DNA of 64,000 nt, from positions 59,841-123,840 of the forward strand of contig DAOOIT010000008.1 in assembly GCA_035384565.1 (NCBI GenBank). Reading direction: 5' to 3'. The position numbers and the translations under genes were made by a program. The notes beneath the pieces are model-generated. The model was not told the DNA's origin and searched no databases. It was given only the letters and a program-made list of their open reading frames with translations. The stretch is from Planctomycetota bacterium. GTDB lineage: Bacteria > Planctomycetota > PUPC01 > DSUN01. Shown in pieces: positions 54,838 through 63,901 of the stretch; within the stretch, counting starts at the first letter, position 1, and each line of letters starts with the position of its first letter.

Positions 54838-55512
54838 TCAGCCCTTCACGATCATGGTCCGAAGCATGTCCCCGGTGTTCTCGGCAGAGTTCGCAATGGC
54901 GCTCAGCGCTCCCAGCATCTTCTCGTAGAAGATGATCGTGATCGGGTCGAGCTGCTTCTCGAGGCAGTAGATGTGCTGGCTGAGCTTGCGCTGCATGCGA
55001 TCGGCCTTCCACTCCCCTTCGCCCAGGCCGCTGATCATCTTGAGCACGCTCTCGGCCTCGGCGCCCCCGAAGGAGGTCTCGGCCAGCGACTCGAGCTCCT
55101 GCGCCGCGTTGGTCAACGTCTCGCTCACCAGCACCACCTGGTCGAGAAACGCGCGGAACTCCTCCACCAGCTCGGGATGGATCTTCGTGCTGCGGATCAG
55201 CAGCACGACGGCGAAGTCCTGCGCCGCGTCCGCGATCTCGTCCTGGCAGTGCAGGAATTGCTCCAGGTCGCCGCGCGACACGGGCATGAAGTAGCGCCGA
55301 GGCAGATGCTGGCGAATCTCGTGCTTCACCACGTCGGCCTCGTACTCGAGCTTCGACACGGCATCCTGAAGGCGGTGAATCTCGGCCCAGTCCTCGCGCA
55401 CGCAGGCCTCGAGCAGCGGACGCACGAGTTTGACGCACTCGTTCACCTTCTTGGTGTGCTCGACGAGGGGGCCGAAGGGCGACTTGCCGAACAATTCGCG
55501 GATCAGGCTCAT
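54838..55512 (-). CDS. DUF47/PhoU-like protein, partner of PiT transporter
   Basis: 224 residues from ATG 55512 (the second of two close ATGs, with GGAG at good spacing). An all-helical PhoU-like protein: LIRELFGKSPFGPLVEHTKK, KLEYEADVVKHEIRQHLPRR, FLHCQDEIADAAQDFAVVL and KADRMQRKLSQHIYCLEKQL, with conserved metal-binding-like Glu and Asp. DUF47 proteins gate low-affinity phosphate uptake next to PiT. Cotranscribed with the transporter gene. Confidence 0.93.
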   Translation of the reverse strand: MSLIRELFGKSPFGPLVEHTKKVNECVKLVRPLLEACVREDWAEIHRLQDAVSKLEYEADVVKHEIRQHLPRRYFMPVSRGDLEQFLHCQDEIADAAQDFAVVLLIRSTKIHPELVEEFRAFLDQVVLVSETLTNAAQELESLAETSFGGAEAESVLKMISGLGEGEWKADRMQRKLSQHIYCLEKQLDPITIIFYEKMLGALSAIANSAENTGDMLRTMIVKG

Positions 55513-55581
55513 AGCCATCTCTCCAGGCGGCGGGGCTGCGGCGCGACAGGGCAACAGGCGCCTCGCCCATGACGCGGGAGG

Positions 55582-55610
55582 ACTCTACCACAAACGTGCC
55601 ACGAACACAA
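55582..55610 (-). promoter_or_regulatory. Promoter for the DUF47-PiT operon
   Basis: Minus-strand TTGTGT (55605-55610) and TAGAGT (55582-55587), 17-bp spacer. Confidence 0.5.
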
Positions 55611-55637
55611 TTCCAGCACAACCGCGGGGGGGTGTGC

Positions 55638-57482
55638 TCACTCGCTCTCGGGGAACAGCATGGCTTCGGCGAAGTGGCTCTGGAACTCCGGCAGGCCGCC
55701 CAGCTCGAGGTACTCGGTCTCGCGCGAGATGACCTCGGCCTGGGCCCGGTAGTCCGCGCAGGCGAGGACCATTTTCGCGCCCACGAGCGCGGCGTTGCCG
55801 ATGAAGTGGATCCTCGCGTGCTCGACGGGCGGCAGAAGGCCGATGCGCAGCGCGTTGCGCCGGCGGATGAAGTTGCCGAAGCCGCCAGCCAGCAGGATGC
55901 CGTCGAGGCGCGCGTCGTCGAGGCCCAGCTCGCCCTTGAGCACCTCGATACCGGCGCGGATGGCGCCCTTCGCGAGCTGCACCTGGCGGATGTCGCCCTG
56001 GGTGAGCAGGATGGGCGAGCCGAGGTCCGTCTCGGCCTCGTGGGCCAGGATGAAGTCGTAGCCGCGCTCACCGGGCACCACTCGCCGGCGCAGCGCCTGG
56101 GGCAGCTTGCGGGGCAACTCGCCGGGGCCAAGCATCCGCCCGCTGGGCTCCAGGATGCCGGCGCGCAGGAGCTCGGCGATCGCGTCCACCAGGGCCGAGC
56201 CGCACAGGCCGCGAGGCCGGGCGTCGCCGATGACGCTCGTCTCGACGTCGCGGCCGAAGCGCACCTGCTCGATGGCGCCGTCGGCCGCGCGCATGCCGAA
56301 CCGGATGCGCGCGCCCTCGAAGGCCGGGCCGGCCGCGGTCGAGCAGGCGATCAGGCGCCGGCCCGTGCCGAGCACCATCTCGCCGTTCGTGCCGATGTCC
56401 ACGGCCAGCGTGGGCTTCCGGCACGCGAGCAGGTTGGCGGCCAGGATCACGCCCACCGTGTCGCCGCCCACGAAGCCCGCGATGTTCGGCATCGCGTAGA
56501 GCCGGGCGCGCGGGTGAACGGCGATGCCGAGTTCGGCGGCCGGCACGACCATGGCTGCGCGCACCACGGCGGCAAACGGCATCTGGGCGATCTGGCGCGG
56601 GTCGAGGCCGAGCAGCAGGTGGTTCATCGTGGTGTTGCCCACGGTGGTGACCTCGTAGATCGCCTCGCGCGCGATGCCCGCCCGCGCGGCCACCTCGGCC
56701 ACGATGTCGTTGATGCACCCGACCACCTTCTCCTGCAACTCGCGCAGGCCGTTGCCTTCGGAGGCGTGGGTGATGCGCGCCACCACGTCGTCGCCGAAGC
56801 TCACCTGCGGGTTCGTGCGCGCCGCGAGGGCCGCCTCGTGGCCGGTCGTGAGGTCGAGCAGCGAACCGACCACGGTGGTCGTGCCGATGTCGAGGGCGAG
56901 GCCGAAGGCGCGCGCCGCCGTGTCGCCGGCCTCCACGGCGAGCACCTCGCCGCCATGCAGCACGGCGGTGAGGCGCCGCCCGTCGGCGCGCAGGGCGGCG
57001 GGCAGCTCGCGCGCGGCGCCAAGGCTGAAGCGCAGCCCGTTGCCGCCCAGGGCCTCCAGGGCCCGATCGACATCGGACCTGGGGTCGGCCAGCGACGCCT
57101 CGGGCACCCGCACCGCCTGCTTGGCCACCGCGGGGCAGAGCCTCGTGGCGCCGCCGACGCCGCTCGTGAGGATGCGCTGCTCGAAGAAGCGCGAGGCATC
57201 GGGCACGGTCACCACCGTCTCGCGCACCAGCTTGGCCTGGCAGGCGAGCCGGAGGCCGCCAGCCAGTTCCCTCGGCTTCAGCAGGCGCCGCTCGGTCGCG
57301 GTCGCCGGCGAGCAGCCGTCGCGCACCACGATGCGGCACTTGCCGCACGTGCCGCGGCCGCCGCACGGGGTCTCCACGATGATGCCGGCCCGCGCCGCCG
57401 CCTCCAGCACCAGGCTGCCGGGCAGCACGAAGGCGGCCTTGCCCTCGGGCTCGAACGTCACCTTGATCGCGCCGGTCGTCAC
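55638..57482 (-). CDS. DUF4445 protein: N-terminal 2Fe-2S ferredoxin and ASKHA ATPase (RACo-like)
   Basis: 614 residues from GTG 57482, 6 nt after GGAGAG. The N-terminal ferredoxin ligands are Cys40, Cys46, Cys49 (VETPCGGRGTCGKC) and Cys81. A linker leads to an actin-like ATPase (GLALDIGTTTVVGSLLDL, TVGNTTMNHLLLGLDP, LAVDIGTNGEMVLG, GILLAGGFGNFIRRRNAL). The family includes RACo/RamA, which reductively reactivate corrinoid proteins using ATP. The target here is unknown: no methyltransferase or corrinoid protein lies nearby. It is transcribed alone. Confidence 0.92.
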   Translation of the reverse strand: MTTGAIKVTFEPEGKAAFVLPGSLVLEAAARAGIIVETPCGGRGTCGKCRIVVRDGCSPATATERRLLKPRELAGGLRLACQAKLVRETVVTVPDASRFFEQRILTSGVGGATRLCPAVAKQAVRVPEASLADPRSDVDRALEALGGNGLRFSLGAARELPAALRADGRRLTAVLHGGEVLAVEAGDTAARAFGLALDIGTTTVVGSLLDLTTGHEAALAARTNPQVSFGDDVVARITHASEGNGLRELQEKVVGCINDIVAEVAARAGIAREAIYEVTTVGNTTMNHLLLGLDPRQIAQMPFAAVVRAAMVVPAAELGIAVHPRARLYAMPNIAGFVGGDTVGVILAANLLACRKPTLAVDIGTNGEMVLGTGRRLIACSTAAGPAFEGARIRFGMRAADGAIEQVRFGRDVETSVIGDARPRGLCGSALVDAIAELLRAGILEPSGRMLGPGELPRKLPQALRRRVVPGERGYDFILAHEAETDLGSPILLTQGDIRQVQLAKGAIRAGIEVLKGELGLDDARLDGILLAGGFGNFIRRRNALRIGLLPPVEHARIHFIGNAALVGAKMVLACADYRAQAEVISRETEYLELGGLPEFQSHFAEAMLFPESE

Positions 57483-57504
57483 GGGGGTCTCTCCAAACCC
57501 CGTG

Positions 57505-57533
57505 ATGTTAGCGCAAGGCCGGCAACCTGTCAA
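57505..57533 (-). promoter_or_regulatory. Promoter for the DUF4445 gene
   Basis: Minus-strand TTGACA (57528-57533) and TAACAT (57505-57510), 17-bp spacer. Confidence 0.55.
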
Positions 57534-57549
57534 ACACCGCGAGGCCGCC

Positions 57550-57578
57550 TTGACTTCCCTGAAGGCTCTTGGCAAAAT
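57550..57578 (+). promoter_or_regulatory. Promoter for the FHA gene
   Basis: TTGACT (57550-57555) and CAAAAT (57573-57578), 17-bp spacer. The -10 is weaker than usual. Confidence 0.4.
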
Positions 57579-57614
57579 ACCGCCTGATGGGTCCCTGCAT
57601 CCACGAGTGTGGCC

Positions 57615-58409
57615 ATGGCCAGACTGGTTAACGTGAGGACGAAGAAGGCCTACCCTCTGGCCGCCGATGAAGTGGTGATCGGCCGGCATCCGAGCTGCCA
57701 CGTCCAGGTCCTGGAGAAGCAGGTCTCGCGCAAGCACTGCTTCGTCATCCGCTCGGCCGAGGGCTGGGTGCTCCGCGACTCCGGCAGCATGTTGGGCACA
57801 TACCTCAACGGGGAGTTGCTGACGAGTCCCTACTGCCTCGAGCCCGGAGATGCGGTGAAGGTGGGCACCGAGACCTTCATCTACGAGGAAACCAAGGAAG
57901 ACGCGCACAAGCCGATGACGCTCCGGCCCCTGTCGGACGCGGGCACGGACGAGTTGGTGCCGTTCGACATTCCCGGGCGTCTGCGGCACAGGTCGAAGCG
58001 TTTGCCGGTGGCCATCGGCCTCAGCGTGGCCGTGGGGGCGGTGGGCGCGCTGCTCGCCATCCTGCTGCTGACGCGCCAGGGGCCCACCCAGGCCGTGTTC
58101 CGCGCGGCCGAGTTGCTCCGGGGCCGCCAGGTGCGTGAGCTTTGGGGCATCCTCACCGACGAGCGCCGGCAGGCCCTCCCCTTCGACGAGTTCAGCGCGG
58201 AGATCAAGGCCATCCCCGACGAGGCGCTCCGGGCGCTTCAGACCCTCAAAGTGGGCGTCCCCTACCACACGGACCGTGGGGTGGTCGTCCCCGTCTACGT
58301 CCAGGCCAAGGGCGAGCAGCTCGCCGGCGACATCGTGCTCTACCGCCAGAGCGGCGCCTGGCGAATCCACACTGCGCCCACAGACTGGCTCCGCTCATTC
58401 GAAGAATGA
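57615..58409 (+). CDS. Membrane-anchored FHA-domain protein
   Basis: 264 residues; ATG 57615 is preferred, a GTG two codons earlier is possible. The FHA domain occupies residues 1-95: LAADEVVIGRHPSCHVQVLE, VSRKHCFVIRS and DSGSMLGTYLNGELL carry the phospho-Thr-binding residues. One hydrophobic helix (about residues 132-155, VAIGLSVAVGAVGALLAI) anchors it. A C-terminal soluble domain of about 105 residues (ELLRGRQVRELWGILTDERR) follows. FHA domains bind phosphothreonine; no Ser/Thr kinase is visible here. An exported-protein gene follows after 46 nt. Confidence 0.88.
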   Translation: MARLVNVRTKKAYPLAADEVVIGRHPSCHVQVLEKQVSRKHCFVIRSAEGWVLRDSGSMLGTYLNGELLTSPYCLEPGDAVKVGTETFIYEETKEDAHKPMTLRPLSDAGTDELVPFDIPGRLRHRSKRLPVAIGLSVAVGAVGALLAILLLTRQGPTQAVFRAAELLRGRQVRELWGILTDERRQALPFDEFSAEIKAIPDEALRALQTLKVGVPYHTDRGVVVPVYVQAKGEQLAGDIVLYRQSGAWRIHTAPTDWLRSFEE

Positions 58410-58455
58410 GAAGCTATCTCAGAGCGGCCCTCTGCCTCCTCCTGGGGACTCTCCG

Positions 58456-59103
58456 ATGTGGCGCATCGCGTTCGCTGTCTCGCTTGTACTCGCGGCGTCT
58501 CTGGCCTCCTCCGCCGCCGACGAGGCGCCGGCGTCGCCCCGCTCCGAGGCGCGGCGGCCGTGGCCGCCCGCGGCCTACGCGGCCGAGCGCGTGAACGACT
58601 TGCTCGACGCCTTCGAGCTCAACGCGGGCATCGGCCGCGGCGCGAAGCTCAGCCTTCGGTACGGCCTCCACTTTTTCGGACTCGGCGAGGCGCGCACGCG
58701 GCGCTACGGCGTGCTCGACCGCCGCATGGGCACGTGGCGTGAGCTTGACTCCGAGCTGAGCCTCTTCCCCCTCAGCCTGCTCGCCTGGCCCGTCGAAGGG
58801 GCGGCGGGCCTGGCAGGGGCGCGCCAGCTCCAACAGGATGCCCGCTTCGTGCTCCAGGCCGGCACCGAGGGCGTGCAGCACCTCGACCGCAAGAAGCTGA
58901 ATGGGGACCCCGAGTTTGTGCTGAAGGACACCGTGGAGGGCCCGCTCCACACGCGCTGGGGCGACTGCTTCCCCATCGGGGCCGAGATGCAGGCCGGCGT
59001 CGGCCTCCGCCTCACGGTGCGCCCGCTTCAGCTCGTGGATTTCCTGGCCGGATTCATCGGCATCGAGCTGGACCCCTGGCTGGCCACCGAACGGGAGCGG
59101 TGA
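58456..59103 (+). CDS. Exported protein of unknown function, related to the lipoprotein at 63221
   Basis: 215 residues with a signal peptide (MWRIAFAVSLVLAASLASSA). The core carries AERVNDLLDAFELNAGIG and LSLRYGLHFFGLGEA, and the end VRPLQLVDFLAGFIGIELD. The arrangement matches the 63221 protein, whose end reads ANLFEAVDFLFGWLGFDF, so the two are probably distant paralogues. The family is unknown to me. It sits between the FHA gene and the RNase HII-like gene, 1 nt from the latter. Confidence 0.72.
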   Translation: MWRIAFAVSLVLAASLASSAADEAPASPRSEARRPWPPAAYAAERVNDLLDAFELNAGIGRGAKLSLRYGLHFFGLGEARTRRYGVLDRRMGTWRELDSELSLFPLSLLAWPVEGAAGLAGARQLQQDARFVLQAGTEGVQHLDRKKLNGDPEFVLKDTVEGPLHTRWGDCFPIGAEMQAGVGLRLTVRPLQLVDFLAGFIGIELDPWLATERER

Positions 59104-59104
59104 G

Positions 59105-60112
59105 ATGGCGGTCGTCGCAGGCATAGACGAGGCCGGCTACGGCCCGTTCCTCGGGCCGCTCGTCGTCAGCGCCGTGGCCCTCGAGGTGCCCGACGACGCC
59201 GCAGGCGACGACCTGTGGACCCGTCTGGCCAACGTCGTCTCGCGTTCGCCTCGCGACGCCGACCGGCTGCCGGTGGACGACAGCAAGCGCCTGTTCACTC
59301 AGAGCCGTGGCGTGCGCCACATCGAGCGCACGGCCTTGGCCTTCGCCGCGGCCTCTCCTAAGCCTCCCGATGACACTCAGCGTCGCAACCACAGTGCAGG
59401 CAATTGGATACAATCTTCAACTGTGCCAGGCACCTTTAGGAGCCTGCTGGAGGGGGTCGCCGTCCTCAGCGAGGAACTCGCTGCCTATCCCTGGCACCAG
59501 GGCACGGACCTCCCCCTTCCCCTGGCCGCCGACCCGCAACGCCTCGGCTCAGACGCGCAACGGCTCCGCTCCCACAACGGCATGCGATTCCTGGGCGCAC
59601 GCTGTCTCCCCGTCCTCGTCAGCGAGTTCAATCGCCTGGTCGCCGCGCACGGCACCAAGTCGGCCACGCTCTTCCTGAAGACCGCACGCCTCCTCACGTG
59701 GCTGTGGAACGCGTGGGGCGACCGCGGCCTCATCGTGTACGTAGACAAACACGGAGGCCGCAACCGCTACGAACACTTGCTCTACGAGGCCATCTTCGGC
59801 GCCACAGTGCGCGTCGTCGCCGAGGGCGCAAGCGAGTCCATCTACACCGTCACGGACGGCACCCGCCGCATGACCATCGGCTTCTACGAGGGGGGCGACT
59901 CGCGCCACCTGCCCGTCGCCCTGGCGTCAATCTTCTCTAAGTACTTGCGGGAACTATTCATGCATAGCTTCAATGCCTGGTGGTGCGAACGCCTCCCAGG
60001 CCTCAAACCTACTGCCGGCTATGCTGCGGATGCCCGCCGCTTTCTGCGCGACACTGCCGAGGCGCGCCGCCGCCTCGGAATCCCTGACTCCCTCCTCATA
60101 AGAAACCTGTAG
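59105..60112 (+). CDS. RNase HII-like protein with an internal insertion
   Basis: 335 residues, starting 1 nt after the previous stop. The N-terminal motif GIDEAGYGPFLGPLVVSAVA and VDDSKRLFTQSRG resemble the GIDEAGRGP and DSKKL motifs of RNase HII, and LASIFSKYLRELFMHSFNAW with GYAADARRFL match its C-terminal region. A third acidic site reads IVYVDKHGGRNRYEH. Bacterial RNase HII has about 200-230 residues. The extra length is spread over several loops, one of them at residues about 90-115, where non-typical sequence is inserted. It would cut RNA-DNA hybrids if active. Confidence 0.75.
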   Translation: MAVVAGIDEAGYGPFLGPLVVSAVALEVPDDAAGDDLWTRLANVVSRSPRDADRLPVDDSKRLFTQSRGVRHIERTALAFAAASPKPPDDTQRRNHSAGNWIQSSTVPGTFRSLLEGVAVLSEELAAYPWHQGTDLPLPLAADPQRLGSDAQRLRSHNGMRFLGARCLPVLVSEFNRLVAAHGTKSATLFLKTARLLTWLWNAWGDRGLIVYVDKHGGRNRYEHLLYEAIFGATVRVVAEGASESIYTVTDGTRRMTIGFYEGGDSRHLPVALASIFSKYLRELFMHSFNAWWCERLPGLKPTAGYAADARRFLRDTAEARRRLGIPDSLLIRNL

Positions 60113-60211
60113 CCACACCGAAGCGGCTGGAACCCCGCAGCCCCCTGTGGCGTCCAACTTGACGGGCTATCCGCAGGAGTTCCGGTCATGACTCGCGATA
60201 GGAGGACGACC

Positions 60212-62524
60212 ATGAAGGCGACGAGTGTTCTCATTGGCGCAGCGTTAGCCATTGCTGCGATTGGCCTTATGGCTCACCAGGCCCTCGCCTGCGTGGTCGT
60301 GCCCGAGCCGATCCCCATCGTACGCCCGTGGCCCCATCCCACCCCTCCCCCACGCCCGACCGAGCAGGCCGTCGAGACCCACTCTCACGCCGCCGAAATC
60401 ACGATCAGCGGCCCGGTCGCCAAGGTAGCCGTCAACGCAACCTTCTACAACCCAAACCCTTACGTGATGGAAGGCACCTACATGTTCCCTCTGCCTGGCG
60501 AGGCCTCGGTGGAGAACTTCGAGATGAACATTGACGGCAAGATGGTGAAGGGCGAACTGCTCGACGCCGACAAAGCCCGCGGCATCTATGAGGATATCGT
60601 CCGGAAGCGCAAGGACCCCGGCCTGCTCGAGTGGGTCGGCTCCAAGCTCCTCAAGTGCCGCGTGTTCCCGATGAACCCGCGCTCCGAGACCAAGGTGAAG
60701 CTCAACTACACCCTCGCCCTCAGCGCGACCGGCGACCTGTTCGAGTTCAGCTATCCCCTTCGCTCGGCCAAACCCATCTCGGGCAAGATCGGCACCTGCG
60801 CGGTCAAGGTCCGAATCGAGCAGAAGGACGGCATCAAGACCCTCTACTCGCCCACCCACCAGGTGGACGTGACGCGCAAGGGCGAGACCGAGGCCGCCCT
60901 GGGCTTCGAAGAGGCCAACGTGGTGCCCGAGCGCGACTTCAAGCTCTATTTCAGCACGTCCAGGAAGGACATCGGGGTGGCCGTGATCACCCACAAACCG
61001 GCCGCCGAGAACGGCTACTTCCTGCTCACCGTGGCGCCCAACGTCGAGGAGAAGCCCGACGAGGCGCAGCCCAAAAGCATCGTCTTCGTGGTGGACACCT
61101 CGGGCTCGATGGCCGGCGAGAAGATTGACCAGGCCAAGGGCGCGCTGCGCTACTGCGTGAGCAGCCTCAAGCCGGCCGACTACTTCGCCCTCATCCCCTT
61201 CGCCACCGAGCCGGCCCCGTTCCGCGAGGGCCTCCTGCCTGCCACCAAGGAGAACATCCAGGCGGCGCAGGACTTCATTGACAAGGTCGAGGCCCGCGGC
61301 GGCACGGCGATCAACGATGCGCTCGCCCTCGCCCTCAAGACCATCCAGGGCGCCCAGGGCCTGCCCATGATCGTCTTCCTCACCGACGGCTTGCCCACCA
61401 TCGGCGAGACCAATGCCGACCTGATCCTCAAGAACGTCGCCGCCGCCAACGCCGCCAAGGCTCGCCTCTTCGTCTTCGGCGTCGGCTACGACGTGAACAC
61501 CCAGCTCCTCGACAAGCTGGCCGAGGAGAACCGCGGCTCGCCCGACTACGTGAGCCCCAAGGAGAACATCGAAGTCAAGGTCTCCAGCTTCTACCAGAAG
61601 GTGGCCAGCCCCGTGCTCTCGGACCTCAAGCTCGACATCCCTGGCCTGAAGACGAGCGACGTGTACCCGAAGACGCTGCCCGACCTGTTCCGCGGCAGCC
61701 AGCTCATGGTCCTCGGCCGCTTCGAGGGCGGCGGGGCCAAGGCCATCAAGCTCTCGGGCACCGTGGCCGGCAAGCCGCGCGAGTTCGTCTACGAGGCCAC
61801 CTTCGGCGAGGGCGCCGACAACACGTTCCTGCCCCGCCTGTGGGCCGTGCGCAAGGTGGCCTTCCTGCTCAACGAAATCCGCCTCCGCGGCCGCAACCAG
61901 GAACTCGTGGACGAAGTGGTCAAGCTCGGCAAACAGCACGGCATCCTCACCCCCTACACCTCGTTCCTGGTGGTCGAGGACGACGTGCGCCCCGCCGTGG
62001 CCGGCGTGCCGCGCGCCGAGTTGCGCGAACGCCTGCGCCGCGAGGCCGAGAGCTTCGCCGCCCGCGCCGACGGCCAGCGAGCGGTCGAGGAGGCGAGAGT
62101 GCTCCAGGACGCGCTGGACGTCGACATGGTCCGTCCCACCAAACCGACAACCCGCCCCGTGGCGCCGGGCGAGCCGGCCGCGCCGCCCAGGATGTCCATC
62201 GGCGGCCCCGCCATCACGAGCGGTCGCGCCAACAACGCCTTCGGCTACGGCGGCGAGGCCAGGAAGAACCTCGAGAAGGCCGCTGCCGAGGTGATCGTGA
62301 CCATCGCCGACAAGACCTTCTATCGCAAGGCCGACGGCTTCCTGCACGACAGCCTCTACAACGAGGCCGAGCACAAGGCCCAGATCATCGAAGTCAAGGC
62401 ATTCAGCGACGAGTACTTCGCCCTCCTCAAGAAACACCCCGGCATCGGCCGCTACCTCGCCGAGGGCGAGCCGATCATCATCGTCATCGAAGGCAAGGTC
62501 TACAAGATCGCGAAAGAGATGTGA
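60212..62524 (+). CDS. Exported VIT-VWA domain protein
   Basis: 770 residues. The ATG at 60212 is chosen over one at 60188 because AGGAGG (60200-60205) lies 6 nt before it. Signal peptide MKATSVLIGAALAIAAIGLM, cleaved near ALA-C. The VIT domain (GPVAKVAVNATFYNPNPYVM, MEGTYMFPLPGEASVENFEM) runs to about residue 190. The VWA domain begins near residue 285 with an intact MIDAS motif, FVVDTSGSMAGEKIDQAKG, and FLTDGLPTIGETNAD. The C-terminal region is unassigned. Such proteins bind ligands or other surface proteins through metal. Confidence 0.9.
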   Translation: MKATSVLIGAALAIAAIGLMAHQALACVVVPEPIPIVRPWPHPTPPPRPTEQAVETHSHAAEITISGPVAKVAVNATFYNPNPYVMEGTYMFPLPGEASVENFEMNIDGKMVKGELLDADKARGIYEDIVRKRKDPGLLEWVGSKLLKCRVFPMNPRSETKVKLNYTLALSATGDLFEFSYPLRSAKPISGKIGTCAVKVRIEQKDGIKTLYSPTHQVDVTRKGETEAALGFEEANVVPERDFKLYFSTSRKDIGVAVITHKPAAENGYFLLTVAPNVEEKPDEAQPKSIVFVVDTSGSMAGEKIDQAKGALRYCVSSLKPADYFALIPFATEPAPFREGLLPATKENIQAAQDFIDKVEARGGTAINDALALALKTIQGAQGLPMIVFLTDGLPTIGETNADLILKNVAAANAAKARLFVFGVGYDVNTQLLDKLAEENRGSPDYVSPKENIEVKVSSFYQKVASPVLSDLKLDIPGLKTSDVYPKTLPDLFRGSQLMVLGRFEGGGAKAIKLSGTVAGKPREFVYEATFGEGADNTFLPRLWAVRKVAFLLNEIRLRGRNQELVDEVVKLGKQHGILTPYTSFLVVEDDVRPAVAGVPRAELRERLRREAESFAARADGQRAVEEARVLQDALDVDMVRPTKPTTRPVAPGEPAAPPRMSIGGPAITSGRANNAFGYGGEARKNLEKAAAEVIVTIADKTFYRKADGFLHDSLYNEAEHKAQIIEVKAFSDEYFALLKKHPGIGRYLAEGEPIIIVIEGKVYKIAKEM

Positions 62525-62530
62525 TGGATG

Positions 62531-62566
62531 CTGGAGGGGCGCTCTGCGCGAAGAGTGCCCCTCCAG
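62531..62566 (+). terminator. 15-bp hairpin after the VIT-VWA gene
   Basis: CTGGAGGGGCGCTCT (62531-62545) pairs with 62552-62566, with one G-T pair and a 6-nt loop. It starts 6 nt after the stop codon. No U-tract follows, so termination may be incomplete. Confidence 0.6.
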
Positions 62567-62608
62567 ACCTCCCCCCAGAAGCTCTCACACCCCAAGGAGG
62601 ACACGACC

Positions 62609-63085
62609 GTGCGACCCATGGCGTTCCGGTGCATCTGCCTCGCGCTCGTGCCTGGCGTCGCTCTCGCCAAGGCCTACTTCGCAGGCAACCGCGAGATGGT
62701 CGAGAAGGCCGAGTGCATCGCCATCGTCAACATTCAGAAGGTCGAGCCTGCCAACACCAAGGGGCGCAACTGGACGTATTCGCAGAAGGCCACGGGCATC
62801 GTCGAGAGGGTCCTGAAGGGCGCGGCAAGAGGCGAGATCGCGCTCTACGGGCAAGAGGACTTCATCTGCGCCCGGTGCACCTTCCAGAGCGGGCGGCATC
62901 TGCTCTTCCTGCGCAAGGACGCCGACCTGTGGGTGGGGTGCAACTGGCAACTCAGCGTCCGTCCCATTCGAGATGGCAAGGTGCCGTGGTCGAAGGATGG
63001 CGGGGCGCGCTTCGAACAAGCGGAGTTGCCCCTCGCCGAGGCGTTGGCCGACATCGAGCGGATCGTGAGGGAAGAGAAGAAGTGA
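62609..63085 (+). CDS. Small exported protein of unknown function
   Basis: 158 residues from GTG 62609, with AAGGAGG 8 nt upstream; an upstream in-frame ATG at 62528 lies inside the hairpin and is rejected. The N-terminus is a short signal (FRCICLALVPGVALAKAYFA). The core has YSQKATGIVERVLKGAARG, ALYGQEDFICARCTFQSG and RHLLFLRKDADLWVGCNWQL. The cysteine set may bind metal or form disulfides. No family recognised. Confidence 0.75.
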   Translation: MRPMAFRCICLALVPGVALAKAYFAGNREMVEKAECIAIVNIQKVEPANTKGRNWTYSQKATGIVERVLKGAARGEIALYGQEDFICARCTFQSGRHLLFLRKDADLWVGCNWQLSVRPIRDGKVPWSKDGGARFEQAELPLAEALADIERIVREEKK

Positions 63086-63155
63086 GGACGAACGCCCCCG
63101 CCTGAGTTCCCCTGGCCCTGCCACAACGTGATGCCCACCGGCTCGCTATCGGCGG

Positions 63156-63184
63156 TTGACTCCGCCGCGGGGGGGTGGTATAAA
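63156..63184 (+). promoter_or_regulatory. Promoter for the lipoprotein at 63221
   Basis: TTGACT (63156-63161) and TATAAA (63179-63184), 17-bp spacer. Confidence 0.6.
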
Positions 63185-63220
63185 CAAGACGTCTTCCATT
63201 GCGGCGCCCAGGAGTCGGTC

Positions 63221-63901
63221 ATGGAGAGGCGATGGGTGATGCGATGCGGCCTGGTGCTGGCCGCGGCGGCCGTGGGCCTCACGGGCTGCACCTCGCTCGG
63301 CAAACGCGCGAAGGGGCCATTCCACTTCGCCGGCCTCTATCTCCAGGACCGGTATGAAGATCTGACCGAGGTTGTGGACATCGGCCTGATGATCACGCTC
63401 AAGTCAGGCTTCGCCCTCTACACCTCGGTCGGCTCGTTCACCCCCGTGGGCGGCGGGTACGTGGACGGCTATTTCTTCGGCATCGGGGGCGGGCAGTTCC
63501 TGGGCATCGGCCACGCGCGCCTGCTGCACACCCGCCACTACTTCGTCGGCGGCGGCCTCATGCTCTGGGGCTACGAGGAATACGGCTGGGACGTCTTCGA
63601 CACGGAGGACATGTCGACGCTGCGCTGCCTCGACACGGGCGCCGCGGCCCTCGTGCTGCCGCCGCACCCGCGCCCGGGCACGTGGCCCTCGTGGCGCAAC
63701 TACGCGCACGCGGGACACATCGGGTTCATCGCCAACGCGAACCTCTTCGAGGCGGTGGACTTCCTGTTCGGCTGGCTCGGCTTCGACTTCTGCGGTGACG
63801 ACGGGGTGCCGCTGGGCAAGTGGGCCTGGCAGACGTATGATGAGGCGGATGTGAATTCGTTCGAGTTCTACGAGTACCACCGAGGCTTCGAGAGCTACTA
63901 G
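63221..63901 (+). CDS. Lipoprotein of unknown function, paralogue of the 58456 protein
   Basis: 226 residues from ATG 63221, with AGGAG 6 nt upstream and its own promoter. The N-terminus has the lipobox VGLTGC. The core includes YLQDRYEDLTEVVDIGLMIT, Gly-rich VGGGYVDGYFFGIGGGQFLG and LFEAVDFLFGWLGFDFCGDD near the end. Compared with the 58456 protein it has the same order of motifs. A surface beta-rich role is likely; the function is unknown. The remaining bases to the window edge hold nothing recognisable. Confidence 0.78.
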   Translation: MERRWVMRCGLVLAAAAVGLTGCTSLGKRAKGPFHFAGLYLQDRYEDLTEVVDIGLMITLKSGFALYTSVGSFTPVGGGYVDGYFFGIGGGQFLGIGHARLLHTRHYFVGGGLMLWGYEEYGWDVFDTEDMSTLRCLDTGAAALVLPPHPRPGTWPSWRNYAHAGHIGFIANANLFEAVDFLFGWLGFDFCGDDGVPLGKWAWQTYDEADVNSFEFYEYHRGFESY

